Assembly: GCA_900551095.1 (NCBI GenBank)
Contig: URUJ01000017.1
Coordinates: 1-10,890 of the forward strand
Source: an uncultured Anaerococcus sp.
GTDB taxonomy: Bacteria; Bacillota; Clostridia; Tissierellales; Peptoniphilaceae
DNA: 10,890 nucleotides
Reading direction: 5' to 3'
In this document: one piece after another, positions 1-6,833 of the stretch
Layout: each line of letters begins with the position of its first letter
How positions within the stretch are numbered: the first letter of the stretch is position 1
The notes under the pieces: generated by a model
Database searches by the model: none
What the model saw: the letters and a program-made list of their open reading frames with translations, nothing else
What the model was told of the DNA's origin: nothing
Program-made: the position numbers and the translations under genes

Positions 1-176
1 AAGGACTTAAAGCAAATCCAAAACTTCACCTAGGTATCTGTGGTGAACACGGTGGCGAACCAAATACTGTTAAATACCTATACAATGTAGGACTTGACTA
101 TGTATCATGCTCACCATTTAGAGTTCCAATAGCAAAACTTGCAGCAGCCCAAGCAGCTATTGAAAAAAATAAATAA
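1..176 (+). CDS. ppdK: pyruvate phosphate dikinase, C-terminal fragment
   Basis: The reading frame is open from the window edge (first full codon at base 3) to TAA at 174-176, giving 57 residues of the C-terminus; the start lies outside the window. The fragment carries GICGEHGGEP, with the cysteine that in this family acts as proton donor in the PEP/pyruvate half-reaction, followed by GLDYVSCSPFRVPIAKLAAAQ. Both are hallmark sequences at the end of the TIM-barrel domain of pyruvate phosphate dikinase. By family knowledge the cytosolic enzyme interconverts pyruvate + ATP + Pi and PEP + AMP + PPi. In anaerobes it serves glycolysis or gluconeogenesis. The related PEP synthase is less likely because of the exact CSPFRVPIA tail. 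A strong terminator follows 12 bases after the stop, so this is the last gene of its transcript. Confidence 0.93.
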   Translation, partial: GLKANPKLHLGICGEHGGEPNTVKYLYNVGLDYVSCSPFRVPIAKLAAAQAAIEKNK

Positions 177-187
177 GAAATAAAACA

Positions 188-228
188 AATCTCCGATTAG
201 AAAGAAATCCTAGTCGGGGATTTTTTTT
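188..228 (+). terminator. rho-independent terminator of ppdK
   Basis: A 13-bp stem (188-200 pairing with 210-222, including G-T pairs) around a 9-base loop runs into a T-tract that ends near 228. It lies directly after the ppdK stop codon. Confidence 0.9.
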
Positions 229-238
229 CATCCAAAAT

Positions 239-267
239 TTGCTAATTTACCAAAAATAGGATAAAAT
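239..267 (+). promoter_or_regulatory. predicted sigma-A promoter of the TraX-family gene
   Basis: A -35-like TTGCTA (239-244) and a -10-like TAAAAT (262-267) are separated by 17 bases. They lie between the ppdK terminator and the AAGGAG ribosome binding site at 281-286. The placement is good but the hexamers are imperfect in an AT-rich region. Confidence 0.5.
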
Positions 268-291
268 CTTCCAAAAGAAAAAGGAGACCTC

Positions 292-999
292 ATGGAAAAA
301 TTTAACAAATTAAAGAAAATAAATGGAGCGCAACTAAAATATATAGCCTTTGCCTCAATGTTTATAGACCATTTCAATAAGGCAATAATCACACCTTTTC
401 TAACAGGTTCTGGAGCGCTTAATATTATAACAACAATCTTTGATATCCTTGGCAGGATTGCTTTCCCAATCTTTTGCTTCTTTATTGTAGAAGGATTTTT
501 CAAAACCAAATCTCGCCGCAAATATTTAAGAAATCTACTTATTTTTGCAATAATTTCCGAAATCCCTTACGATATGTTCCAATCAGCAGTCTTTATAAAT
601 ACCTGGTCACAAAATATCCTTTGGGGACTAGCACTTGGCTTATTTACAATTATGGTAATAGATAAACTAAAAGAGAAAATTAAAAAAAGACCAGTCTGGA
701 TCTTTGTTTCGATCTTTATAGTTGCCCTATCTAGTCTTATATCTATGCTAATTTCGGCTGACTACGAATACTATGCAATTATAATAATCTATATCTACTA
801 TTTATTTTATGACAAAAGACTTTTAGCATCAGGTCTCGGCTATCTTGTAATAATCAAGGATATCTATGCTATTCTTGGTTTTGCAACAGTTTTATTATAT
901 AACGGAGAAAAGGGCAAACAAAATAAAATATTCAACTACCTATTCTATCCAGTCCATCTTCTAGTTTTGGGAATAATAAGGATGGTTTTAAAAATTTAG
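292..999 (+). CDS. TraX-family integral membrane protein
   Basis: This 235-residue protein is very hydrophobic, with about seven to eight membrane segments, and has the conserved features of the TraX family (PF05857 type). They are IDH at 25-27 in the first membrane segment, GRIAFPIFCFFIVEGF at 54-69, SEIPYD at 89-94, NILWGLALGL at 108-117, and YPVHLLVLGIIR near the C-terminus. The length is normal for the family. TraX was named for N-acetylation of F-pilin, but chromosomal homologues are widespread in Firmicutes with no proven role and resemble membrane acyltransferases; here an acyl-transfer role at the cell envelope is inference only. The ATG is supported by AAGGAG five bases upstream. The gene appears monocistronic, with its own promoter, and a hairpin terminator follows. 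No conjugation genes lie nearby, so nothing links it to plasmid transfer. Confidence 0.85.
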   Translation: MEKFNKLKKINGAQLKYIAFASMFIDHFNKAIITPFLTGSGALNIITTIFDILGRIAFPIFCFFIVEGFFKTKSRRKYLRNLLIFAIISEIPYDMFQSAVFINTWSQNILWGLALGLFTIMVIDKLKEKIKKRPVWIFVSIFIVALSSLISMLISADYEYYAIIIIYIYYLFYDKRLLASGLGYLVIIKDIYAILGFATVLLYNGEKGKQNKIFNYLFYPVHLLVLGIIRMVLKI

Positions 1000-1003
1000 A
1001 AGA

Positions 1004-1032
1004 CAGCTTAATTTACTTAAGCTGACTTTTTT
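1004..1032 (+). terminator. terminator between convergent genes
   Basis: A perfect 8-bp stem (1004-1011 with 1017-1024, loop of five) is followed after two bases by six T residues. It terminates the TraX-family gene. It also sits just past the stop of the convergent minus-strand gene ending at 1031, so it may serve both, although the minus-strand T-tract is poor. Confidence 0.8.
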
Positions 1033-1312
1033 AGCTGGTGATTTTTCTTTTATAAGATTTTATTAAAGAAATAGAATTTATAAGAATTGAAAGAACCACA
1101 CAAATCCAAAGTGCCTTAGAAATTGTTGGCATGGTATCCATTAATCCTGCCCAGTCTTCTATAACTCTTCCTGCCCCATCTGCATAAAAAGCACAGACAG
1201 TTAGACTTGTAAAAGACAGGCTTAAAAATCTAAAGATATCAGCACGATTTTTGTATTTCATTATATTTAAAATGGCGGTAATAATTGCCGCTAATCCAAA
1301 AATTATCCACAT
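1031..1312 (-). CDS. small membrane protein of unknown function (downstream of a pair)
   Basis: I do not recognise this 93-residue protein. It has a hydrophobic N-terminal helix (about 1-18), a second moderately hydrophobic segment (about 27-45) with a cysteine, a short linker containing DGAGRVIEDWAGLMD, a third membrane helix (about 66-84), and a basic tail (KSYKRKITS) expected to face the cytoplasm. Its ATG overlaps the TAA of the gene upstream by one base (TAATG), so translation is probably coupled and the two proteins may work together. No enzymatic motif is visible. The codon pattern and length argue for a real gene, but function cannot be assigned. Confidence 0.65.
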   Translation of the reverse strand: MWIIFGLAAIITAILNIMKYKNRADIFRFLSLSFTSLTVCAFYADGAGRVIEDWAGLMDTMPTISKALWICVVLSILINSISLIKSYKRKITS

Positions 1313-1605
1313 TAATAAGCTTCCTTTTTTATATATTTCTTAACTATGACTCCAAAATAGATTGACATCAATATAGCTAAAACTCCTGCAATGGCTCTTT
1401 TTGTCATTCCCACACTTGGGATAAAAATCGCTATGGCAAAGAGAGATAAAGTCGCAAGAGTAAAGACAGATAATACTAGTCCCCTAGTCGTCATTTTCAC
1501 CGTAGTTGAATTTTTATCTTCAAAAGATTTTTTCAAAACAAAGTAGAAAAGCCTCATAAAAACTATTATTAGTAATAAATAAAGTAATTTTCCTAAAGTC
1601 TCCAT
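1312..1605 (-). CDS. small membrane protein of unknown function (upstream of a pair)
   Basis: I do not recognise this 97-residue protein. The prediction is three membrane helices: about 5-25, then after a polar stretch (KKSFEDKNSTTVKMTTR) about 43-63, then about 71-89, ending in a lysine-rich tail (KKYIKKEAY). An AAAGG ribosome binding site lies seven bases before the ATG, and a good promoter lies just upstream. It is the first gene of a two-gene unit and its stop overlaps the next start by one base. The two proteins have similar sizes and topology but no obvious sequence similarity to each other. Confidence 0.65.
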   Translation of the reverse strand: METLGKLLYLLLIIVFMRLFYFVLKKSFEDKNSTTVKMTTRGLVLSVFTLATLSLFAIAIFIPSVGMTKRAIAGVLAILMSIYFGVIVKKYIKKEAY

Positions 1606-1626
1606 AATATATCCTTTCTCGTATAT

Positions 1627-1655
1627 ATTATACGTTCTGAATTTTTAAGGACCAA
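1627..1655 (-). promoter_or_regulatory. predicted sigma-A promoter of the small membrane-protein pair
   Basis: On the minus strand, TTGGTC (1650-1655) and a perfect TATAAT (1627-1632) are 17 bases apart. Transcription would start about 15 bases before the ATG at 1605, a short leader that still includes the ribosome binding site. Confidence 0.55.
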
Positions 1656-1681
1656 GACCAGACAAAAGCAAATATATAATG

Positions 1682-1706
1682 AAAAAAACAGTGGACTTCT
1701 CCACTG
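1682..1706 (-). terminator. terminator downstream of the MerR-family gene
   Basis: A perfect 7-bp stem (1689-1695 with 1700-1706) with a four-base loop is followed on the minus strand by seven T residues (1682-1688). It lies about 100 bases past the MerR stop and closes the central cluster. The bases between (1707-1808) are AT-rich, and I see no gene in them. Confidence 0.85.
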
Positions 1707-1808
1707 CTATTGTAGTGACTTTAATTCAATTATTATTGGCGTATACAAATAAATTATTTATTATTCAATTATCAAGATTCATTTTATATATCAAAAATCA
1801 ATTCTATA

Positions 1809-2687
1809 CTAGGATTTTTCTTTTATTGGCATTATTATTTTAGTTATATGTTTACTTTCATCTTGAATATCCAATGGAGAAGTAATAAATATTTCAGAAA
1901 TCGGACCACAAATCTCATAATTTTTCTTGTGAACCCATTTAATCATTGCAACATGTGAATTAATAATCTCGCTATATTGTCCTATATGATAACCAGTACA
2001 CGCCTTAAAACCTCCCCATTTTCTTATATTAGCTTTAGATTTTTCTGTATTCATACTATTAGATATAGCTACAGCAAATTCTACATCACAATCATTTAAT
2101 AAAAATTGCGATAATGGCTCGGTATAATATGTAGTAATAATCGAACTTTGCATCGATATTCCATTATTTGTACACTGCTCATATATATCTATCCATCTAT
2201 CAAGTGATACATCTGCATTGTTATAATTCTTCATTAATTTTCTTGAATATAAAATTTTTGATATTGGTATATCTTCTATTTTAACATCTTTTGTGTACTT
2301 TTCGAATAAATCATTATTATTTTCTAAAATTGAAATCTCTCCAGCATGAACCATTCTATCCAAAATTACATCACACGCTGATTTTTTAGCCTCTAACAAT
2401 TCAATACTTTTAGAAATTTCGTCAGACCTTTTTGATATAACTTTTATATAATTTGATATAGATGGTTTAGATATAATGCTTTTTATATCGTCAATTGATA
2501 TTCCTAATGCCCTTAGACGTCTTATGACTAAAACGTCAATCATTTGTCGCTTAGTATAATATCGGTAATTAGTACTTTCGTCACGGTACTCCGGTTTTAA
2601 CAGTCCTATCTTGTCATAATAATGTAAAGTTTTCACAGTTACATTACATTTTTTTGATATTTTACCTATAGAGTAATATTCTGACAT
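1809..2687 (-). CDS. MerR-family transcriptional activator with GyrI-like effector domain
   Basis: This is a 292-residue cytoplasmic DNA-binding protein. Residues 4-70 form the MerR winged helix-turn-helix: IGKISKKCNVTVKTLHYYDKIG begins the recognition unit, then the YRYYTKRQ wing and an LGISIDDIK segment. Residues about 75-115 form the dimerising coiled coil. Residues about 155-292 look like a GyrI/BmrR-type effector-binding domain, as in regulators that sense organic ligands; metal-sensing cysteine motifs are absent. ATG at 2687 is supported by AAAGGAG four bases upstream. The gene is the last of the minus-strand cluster, separated by 153 bases and a large inverted repeat from the FabK-like gene. 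Its likely target is the 19-bp-spacer promoter at 8542-8572; that link is inference. The inducer could be a pathway substrate or CoA ester. Confidence 0.88.
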   Translation of the reverse strand: MSEYYSIGKISKKCNVTVKTLHYYDKIGLLKPEYRDESTNYRYYTKRQMIDVLVIRRLRALGISIDDIKSIISKPSISNYIKVISKRSDEISKSIELLEAKKSACDVILDRMVHAGEISILENNNDLFEKYTKDVKIEDIPISKILYSRKLMKNYNNADVSLDRWIDIYEQCTNNGISMQSSIITTYYTEPLSQFLLNDCDVEFAVAISNSMNTEKSKANIRKWGGFKACTGYHIGQYSEIINSHVAMIKWVHKKNYEICGPISEIFITSPLDIQDESKHITKIIMPIKEKS

Positions 2688-2724
2688 AATGCTCCTTTAA
2701 AATATTTTATAGAAAGAAATGACA

Positions 2725-2755
2725 ATTCTAACTGACGACTGTTACTAATCTGCAA
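2725..2755 (-). promoter_or_regulatory. possible promoter/operator of the MerR-family gene
   Basis: On the minus strand, TTGCAG (2750-2755) and TAGAAT (2725-2730) are 19 bases apart. An imperfect 16-base dyad (TAAC...GTTA outer arms, 2729-2744) overlaps the spacer and -10. The spacing suits a MerR-type, possibly autoregulated promoter, but the -35 is weak and the dyad is off-centre. A TATAAA at 2706-2711 is an alternative -10. Confidence 0.25.
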
Positions 2756-2763
2756 AAATTTAT

Positions 2764-2824
2764 AACTCATATTAACTTTCTCTTAAGTATACCAACTAAT
2801 TTGAAAGTTAATATGAGTTTTTTT
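2764..2824. repeat. perfect 17-bp inverted repeat with 22-base loop
   Basis: Bases 2764-2780 are the exact reverse complement of 2803-2819. The T-run (2818-2824) follows the stem on the plus strand, where no gene lies upstream. On the minus strand, the direction of the cluster, the stem is followed only by ATAAATTTTT. It may act as a weak operon terminator after the FabK-like gene, as an mRNA-end stabiliser, or as a barrier to antisense transcription. Confidence 0.75.
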
Positions 2825-2840
2825 AAATTTTAACTATTAA

Positions 2841-3785
2841 TTATTTTATGAAATTTTGATCACTAAACAATCTATCTTTTGCTTGATTATATTCTTCTAT
2901 TATTTCCTTAATAATTTCATCAGCTGTTTGTTCTTTTTCTATCATCCCAACAGACATTCCGCATAGAAAATCGCCCTCTTCAAGATTTCCTTCATTGACA
3001 GCCACAACCATTCCCTCTTTATAAAGATCTATCAATTGACCTATATTTAAATTTACCATACTATTAATATTTTTTGTAAAATTATTTGATATTTGCCTTA
3101 TTGATACTCCTAAATTTTCACCTATTAATACTGTGTTATTCTCTTTCGAATTAATCAAAAGTTTTTTATAATTATCGGAAATTTTGCTTTCTTTTGCTAC
3201 TAAAAATCTTGTTCCCATTTGGATACCAATGGCTCCCATTGCTTGTGCTGCTAATAATTGTGACCCATCGCCATAGCCTCCTGCGCTTATGACAGGGATA
3301 TTTACACTCTTTACGACAGGAACTAAACCAGCCATAGTAGTTACCGATGAAATAAATCCACCAGCCTCGCTACCTGAAAAAATCAATCCATCAGCTCCAT
3401 ATTCCTTACACTTTACAGCCATTTCTGAGTTACCTACTAGACAAAGTACTAATATACCTGCATCCTTAAATTTTTTTATATATTTTTTTGGATTTCCTGC
3501 TGAAATTGTAACTAGTGGTACTTTTTTTGAAATAGTGTACTCTATTTTGTCATCTATTCCAACTTCATTTAATACAATATTTACTCCAAAACTTTTAGAT
3601 TTATCTATTGATTTAATTGCTAAATCAATTTCTTGTTTAAATTCAGATACACTTTGTCCAGATGTACCAATTAATCCAAGTCCACCAGCATTAGAAACAG
3701 CAAGTGCCAAATTAGCCTTTGCTATACCTTCCATTCCACCTTGAATTATTGGATACTTAACATTTAATTTTTCAAATATATTCAT
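2841..3785 (-). CDS. FabK / nitronate monooxygenase-like FMN flavoprotein
   Basis: This is a 314-residue TIM-barrel protein of the family holding FabK (enoyl-ACP reductase II) and nitronate monooxygenase. Visible motifs are YPIIQGGMEG at 11-20, AVSNAGGLGLIG at 29-40, ISAGNPKKY at 94-102, GSEAGG at 138-143, ISAGGYGDG at 166-174, and the phosphate-binding segment GAIGIQMGTRFL at 184-195. The length is typical. The residue after EAGG is phenylalanine (144), where FabK and nitronate monooxygenases normally have the active-site histidine, so the usual chemistry may be altered. The start is supported by GGAAG upstream, 50 bases after the carrier gene. No fatty-acid-synthesis genes are adjacent. Placement in the acyl-CoA cluster suggests an enoyl-thioester or related flavin reaction on a pathway compound; the true reaction is unknown. 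Confidence 0.85.
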   Translation of the reverse strand: MNIFEKLNVKYPIIQGGMEGIAKANLALAVSNAGGLGLIGTSGQSVSEFKQEIDLAIKSIDKSKSFGVNIVLNEVGIDDKIEYTISKKVPLVTISAGNPKKYIKKFKDAGILVLCLVGNSEMAVKCKEYGADGLIFSGSEAGGFISSVTTMAGLVPVVKSVNIPVISAGGYGDGSQLLAAQAMGAIGIQMGTRFLVAKESKISDNYKKLLINSKENNTVLIGENLGVSIRQISNNFTKNINSMVNLNIGQLIDLYKEGMVVAVNEGNLEEGDFLCGMSVGMIEKEQTADEIIKEIIEEYNQAKDRLFSDQNFIK

Positions 3786-3835
3786 ATCTTACTTCCAGTT
3801 AATTATTCTAATTTTAAACGTAGGAAAATAATATC

Positions 3836-5185
3836 CTATCCTACTTGTTTGTCTTTTTCTTTATATGTTACTATTCCTATTACTAAGAATAGTACTGCCC
3901 ATGGTATCCATACAAGTGATACCTTAGCAAATGGAATTTTTTCGTACATATCAACTAAACCTAATGGATTTACATTTAGTTTAATCATATACTTCCAAAT
4001 CATATCAATTATTCCAAATATCATAGCAGCATACATTGAGTATTTACAACCATTTAAGTACTTCGCACTTTTTGTATCTGGAGTAAAAGCATAAAATATT
4101 ACCAAAACTATTGCTGCTGGATATATACCATCAAGTATAGGTCCAAGGATTGAAAGCATACTTGAAAGACCTAAGCTACCAAATATGACACTCAAAACTA
4201 ATATTGCGATTGATGACTGTTTATAATTATATTTTCCTTCACTAGCATCTACAAAAAATTCCGCACATCCAGATGTCATACCTATAGCTGTTGTAAGTGC
4301 TGCAAAAAATAATGCTAGTGAGAATAGAATACCACCAACTTTGCCATATAAACGTGCTGACACAGCAGTATATAAAGCTGTATAATTTAAATCTTTAAAT
4401 ACAGTACCTGTATGAGCACCTATCCACATATGGGCAAAATGGGTACAAGTTAACATTGCTAGTCCTATTATACCAACTTTTATCATATTAGGTGTCATGT
4501 TATCTTTTTCAACACCTTTACTTTCTAGGTTATTAACAATAACTATACCAAAAATTAAGGCACACAATATCTCAGCAGTGGCATATCCATTTGTAAAACC
4601 ATATGCAAAAGCTGAACCTTCATAAACTTTTTCTATTGGTTCACTTATTGGGTACATAAATCCTTTACCCACAATTAATACAACTATAACCAACAAAAAC
4701 GGAAATAGTAAATTAGAAATCTTGTCCATTGCTTTACCCGGATTCATTAAGAAAAAATAGGTAATAATATAGAACAAAGTTGTAAAAATAATAAGTGGAA
4801 TTTTATTGTCAGGATTTAGTCCAAATGCTTGTACAACACTATCCCAAGCAGCAGCACTCATTCTTGGTATAGCATATAAAGGTCCTAAAATCGCTATAGT
4901 TAGTGTTGTGTAAAAGTTCCCCAAACGTTTCCCCAAAACTTTATTTGTCAGTTTATTGTAACTTCCATTACCTTTTGATAAAGCTATATATGCAATAAGT
5001 ACAAGTAACAATGATGTTACAAATGCTCCAAAAAAAGCAGGAATAACAGATGATCCACTTTCCTTTCCCCAATTCATTGGCCAAACCATACTTGAAGCTC
5101 CAAAATGCATAGAAAACAGCGCTCCACCAGTCAAGAACAATTGAAATGGGCTTAGGTTACCTCTTTGCTTTGTTTTTTCTGCCAT
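3836..5185 (-). CDS. LIVCS-family (BrnQ-like) amino acid:cation symporter
   Basis: This 449-residue polytopic membrane protein has about 12 helices. Family signatures of the branched-chain amino acid carrier (LIVCS/BrnQ) are present. They are FSMHFGASSMVWP in helix 1 (about 24-36), GPLYAIPRMSAAAWDSV (101-117), the IIFTTLFYIITYFFLMNPGK segment (132-151), and GYATAEILCALIFGIVIVNN (200-219). Known members import leucine, isoleucine or valine with Na+ or H+. The core motifs differ somewhat from textbook BrnQ (MHFGASSMVWP for the usual FFGAGNLIFPP), so a different but similar amino acid is plausible. It begins 22 bases after the acyl-CoA dehydrogenase stop with an AGGAG site, so it is in the operon. 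Context points to import of the substrate fermented by the neighbouring enzymes, perhaps a beta-amino acid; this is inference. Confidence 0.88.
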   Translation of the reverse strand: MAEKTKQRGNLSPFQLFLTGGALFSMHFGASSMVWPMNWGKESGSSVIPAFFGAFVTSLLLVLIAYIALSKGNGSYNKLTNKVLGKRLGNFYTTLTIAILGPLYAIPRMSAAAWDSVVQAFGLNPDNKIPLIIFTTLFYIITYFFLMNPGKAMDKISNLLFPFLLVIVVLIVGKGFMYPISEPIEKVYEGSAFAYGFTNGYATAEILCALIFGIVIVNNLESKGVEKDNMTPNMIKVGIIGLAMLTCTHFAHMWIGAHTGTVFKDLNYTALYTAVSARLYGKVGGILFSLALFFAALTTAIGMTSGCAEFFVDASEGKYNYKQSSIAILVLSVIFGSLGLSSMLSILGPILDGIYPAAIVLVIFYAFTPDTKSAKYLNGCKYSMYAAMIFGIIDMIWKYMIKLNVNPLGLVDMYEKIPFAKVSLVWIPWAVLFLVIGIVTYKEKDKQVG

Positions 5186-5207
5186 AGTAATCTCCTGGTT
5201 TATAATA

Positions 5208-6350
5208 TTAGACTAATAAGCTTCTACTTATTACAAGCTTTTGTATTTCTGATGTTCCTTCATATATTTCTGTTATTTTTGCATCCCTATACATTCTCTC
5301 AAGTGGAAAATCTTTCATATAACCATATCCACCATGAATTTGTAAAGCTAAATTTGTGACCTCTCTTGCCATTCTGGATGCATTTAATTTTGCCATAGCT
5401 GCTTCTGTAGTATGTCGTTTTCCTTCATCAGCTATTTTTGCTGCATAAAATGTTAATGCTCTTGCAGCAGCTATTTGAGTAGCCATTTCTGCCAAATACC
5501 ATTGAATTCCTTGAAGTTGTGCCACAGGTTTTCCAAACTGCATACGTTCTTTTGCATACCTGACTGCCAAATCAAGAGATCCTTGTGCTATTCCCACTGC
5601 TTGTGCGGCAACTCCGATTCTTGCTGTGTCTAAAAGTGAAAGAGCTATTCCAAATCCTTTGTTTTCCGTTCCTAATAAATTTTCCTTTGGTACTCTACAA
5701 TTTTGAAAAACTAGTTCTACTGTTTCAGACGATCTAATTCCCATCTTATCTTCAACTTTACCATATGTAAATCCTGGTGTGCCTTTTTCAACAATGATAC
5801 CAGATAGACCTTTTGTCTTAAGTTCAGGACTTGTTAAACAAAATACACATACATATTTTGCATGTTTTCCAGTTGTTATAAATGTTTTTGATCCATTTAT
5901 TACATATTCTCCGGTATTTTCATCTAATATAGCTGTAGTTTTTGTGGCTCCAGCATCTGAGCCTGCATTTGCCTCAGTCAACGCAAAAGCACCCATTTCA
6001 CCACCAGATGTTACTTCTGGTAAATATTTTTCCTTCTGCTCATCAGTTCCATATTTTAATAAAGCCTGCTGGAAGATTGATGAAATTGAATAAATTCCTC
6101 CTACAGCTCCATCAATTTTTGCAAGTTCTTCAACTGCAACTATTTTTTCAGACACTCCCATACCAATTCCATCATACTCTTCCGGAACTCCAATACCTGT
6201 AAGACCCATTTCCACTAGGTCTGCCATTACTTCTTCTGGAAAATCTCCTGTCCTATCTCTTTCTTCAGCTCCTTTTATTAATTCATGTTGTGCATAATCT
6301 CTTACTATATCTCTTATATCTTGTTGTGTTTCGTTTAATTCAAAATTCAT
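5208..6350 (-). CDS. acyl-CoA dehydrogenase (short-chain / enoyl-CoA-reducing type)
   Basis: This is a complete 380-residue FAD enzyme of the butyryl-CoA dehydrogenase type. It has the ALTEANAGSDA flavin/substrate loop at 123-133, GSKTFITTG at 153-161, DKMGIRSSET at 201-210, RMQFGKP at 269-275, QIHGGYGY at 337-344, and the catalytic base Glu364 in IYEGTSEIQ, the position used by short-chain enzymes. By family knowledge it interconverts acyl-CoA and 2-enoyl-CoA, exchanging electrons with EtfAB. In anaerobes homologues often run as reductases (butyryl-CoA dehydrogenase, acryloyl-CoA reductase, CaiA). No etf genes are in the window, so the electron partner must be encoded elsewhere. AAGGA precedes the ATG. 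The 99-base gap from the preceding hotdog gene holds a stem-loop. The inferred role is reduction of the enoyl-CoA left after ammonia elimination. Confidence 0.93.
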   Translation of the reverse strand: MNFELNETQQDIRDIVRDYAQHELIKGAEERDRTGDFPEEVMADLVEMGLTGIGVPEEYDGIGMGVSEKIVAVEELAKIDGAVGGIYSISSIFQQALLKYGTDEQKEKYLPEVTSGGEMGAFALTEANAGSDAGATKTTAILDENTGEYVINGSKTFITTGKHAKYVCVFCLTSPELKTKGLSGIIVEKGTPGFTYGKVEDKMGIRSSETVELVFQNCRVPKENLLGTENKGFGIALSLLDTARIGVAAQAVGIAQGSLDLAVRYAKERMQFGKPVAQLQGIQWYLAEMATQIAAARALTFYAAKIADEGKRHTTEAAMAKLNASRMAREVTNLALQIHGGYGYMKDFPLERMYRDAKITEIYEGTSEIQKLVISRSLLV

Positions 6351-6378
6351 AAATTCCTTACCTTTTAATTTTAACTAA

Positions 6379-6413
6379 ATAAAGGGAACTGCATTTAAGC
6401 AAGCTCCCTTTAT
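6379..6413 (-). promoter_or_regulatory. intercistronic stem-loop without a T-tract
   Basis: A perfect 9-bp stem (6379-6387 with 6405-6413) encloses a further short TGC/GCA pairing. It lies in the 99-base gap between the second hotdog gene and the acyl-CoA dehydrogenase gene. On the minus strand it is followed by TTAGTTAAAATT, not a clear T-run, so it is more likely an mRNA processing or stability element or a weak attenuator than a full terminator. Confidence 0.5.
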
Positions 6414-6449
6414 GAAATCCTTTAATATAATATTTTGGAAATATGTATA

Positions 6450-6818
6450 TTAGTTTGTTTCATATACAAATTGAACAATTGTGCATAATGGAGGATCTTG
6501 TAATACATCTATTGAGCTTGGATATGGAGGATCTTCTGGAACCTCTATAATTTTATATGCTCTAACCTCTATTAAAGCTTTGTTTCCTTCTTTTCTCTTT
6601 ATTCTTGCTATAAATTCCATATAGTCACCAGCAAATAAAGGCACATATAAACGTACTTTTTTCACTTTAGTGCAAGTACCTGTATTTTGATAAACCTTTG
6701 CCATAAGTCTATTGGCACAATCTTCCATTAAGGTGATTCCCCTCGCGCCGTTAACTACTCCACCACCATAAAATACATCTCTATCACTCATTCTATAGCG
6801 CATTGTTATAGTTTCCAT
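6450..6818 (-). CDS. hotdog-fold acyl-CoA ammonia-lyase-like subunit B
   Basis: This is a 122-residue single hotdog domain. MSDRDVFYGGGVVNGAR (10-26) matches, as I recall it, the N-terminal motif of beta-alanyl-CoA:ammonia lyase from Clostridium propionicum (MSxxDxxYxGxxVNGAR). LFAGDYMEF (61-69) matches the VYxGDxMEY strand, and DPPLC (108-112) matches EPPVLC. The family reversibly removes ammonia from 3-aminoacyl-CoA to give enoyl-CoA; 3-aminobutyryl-CoA ammonia lyase (Kal) of lysine fermentation is another member. Here the GDVxTE segment of the central helix is degenerate (EDCANR, 32-37). The gene starts 15 bases after the partner hotdog gene, with GGGG before the ATG. A heteromeric enzyme with the product of 7310-6834 is inferred. 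A thioesterase or dehydratase role is possible but less likely. Confidence 0.75.
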   Translation of the reverse strand: METITMRYRMSDRDVFYGGGVVNGARGITLMEDCANRLMAKVYQNTGTCTKVKKVRLYVPLFAGDYMEFIARIKRKEGNKALIEVRAYKIIEVPEDPPYPSSIDVLQDPPLCTIVQFVYETN

Positions 6819-6833
6819 TAAATTCCCCTTTCC

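Noticed and set aside
228..521. A 97-codon minus-strand frame over the start of the TraX-family gene
   Set aside because: It overlaps the TraX promoter and coding region, lacks a ribosome binding site, and runs through the T-tract of the ppdK terminator.
292..999. Conjugative-transfer function suggested by the name TraX
   Set aside because: No other transfer, pilus, relaxase or mobile-element genes are in the window. Chromosomal TraX-family genes are common in Firmicutes without conjugation.
3289..3744. A 151-codon plus-strand frame
   Set aside because: It lies wholly opposite the FabK-like gene, has no ribosome binding site or recognisable motif, and reads like the complement of a real coding region.
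3786..3835. Possible terminator or promoter between the carrier and FabK-like genes
   Set aside because: Only a 5-bp TAGGA/TCCTA pairing without a T-run and no paired promoter hexamers are seen in the 50-base gap, so the genes are treated as co-transcribed.
5779..6202. Two plus-strand frames of 104 and 86 codons
   Set aside because: Both are antisense to the acyl-CoA dehydrogenase gene, whose motifs are complete, so these are shadow frames.
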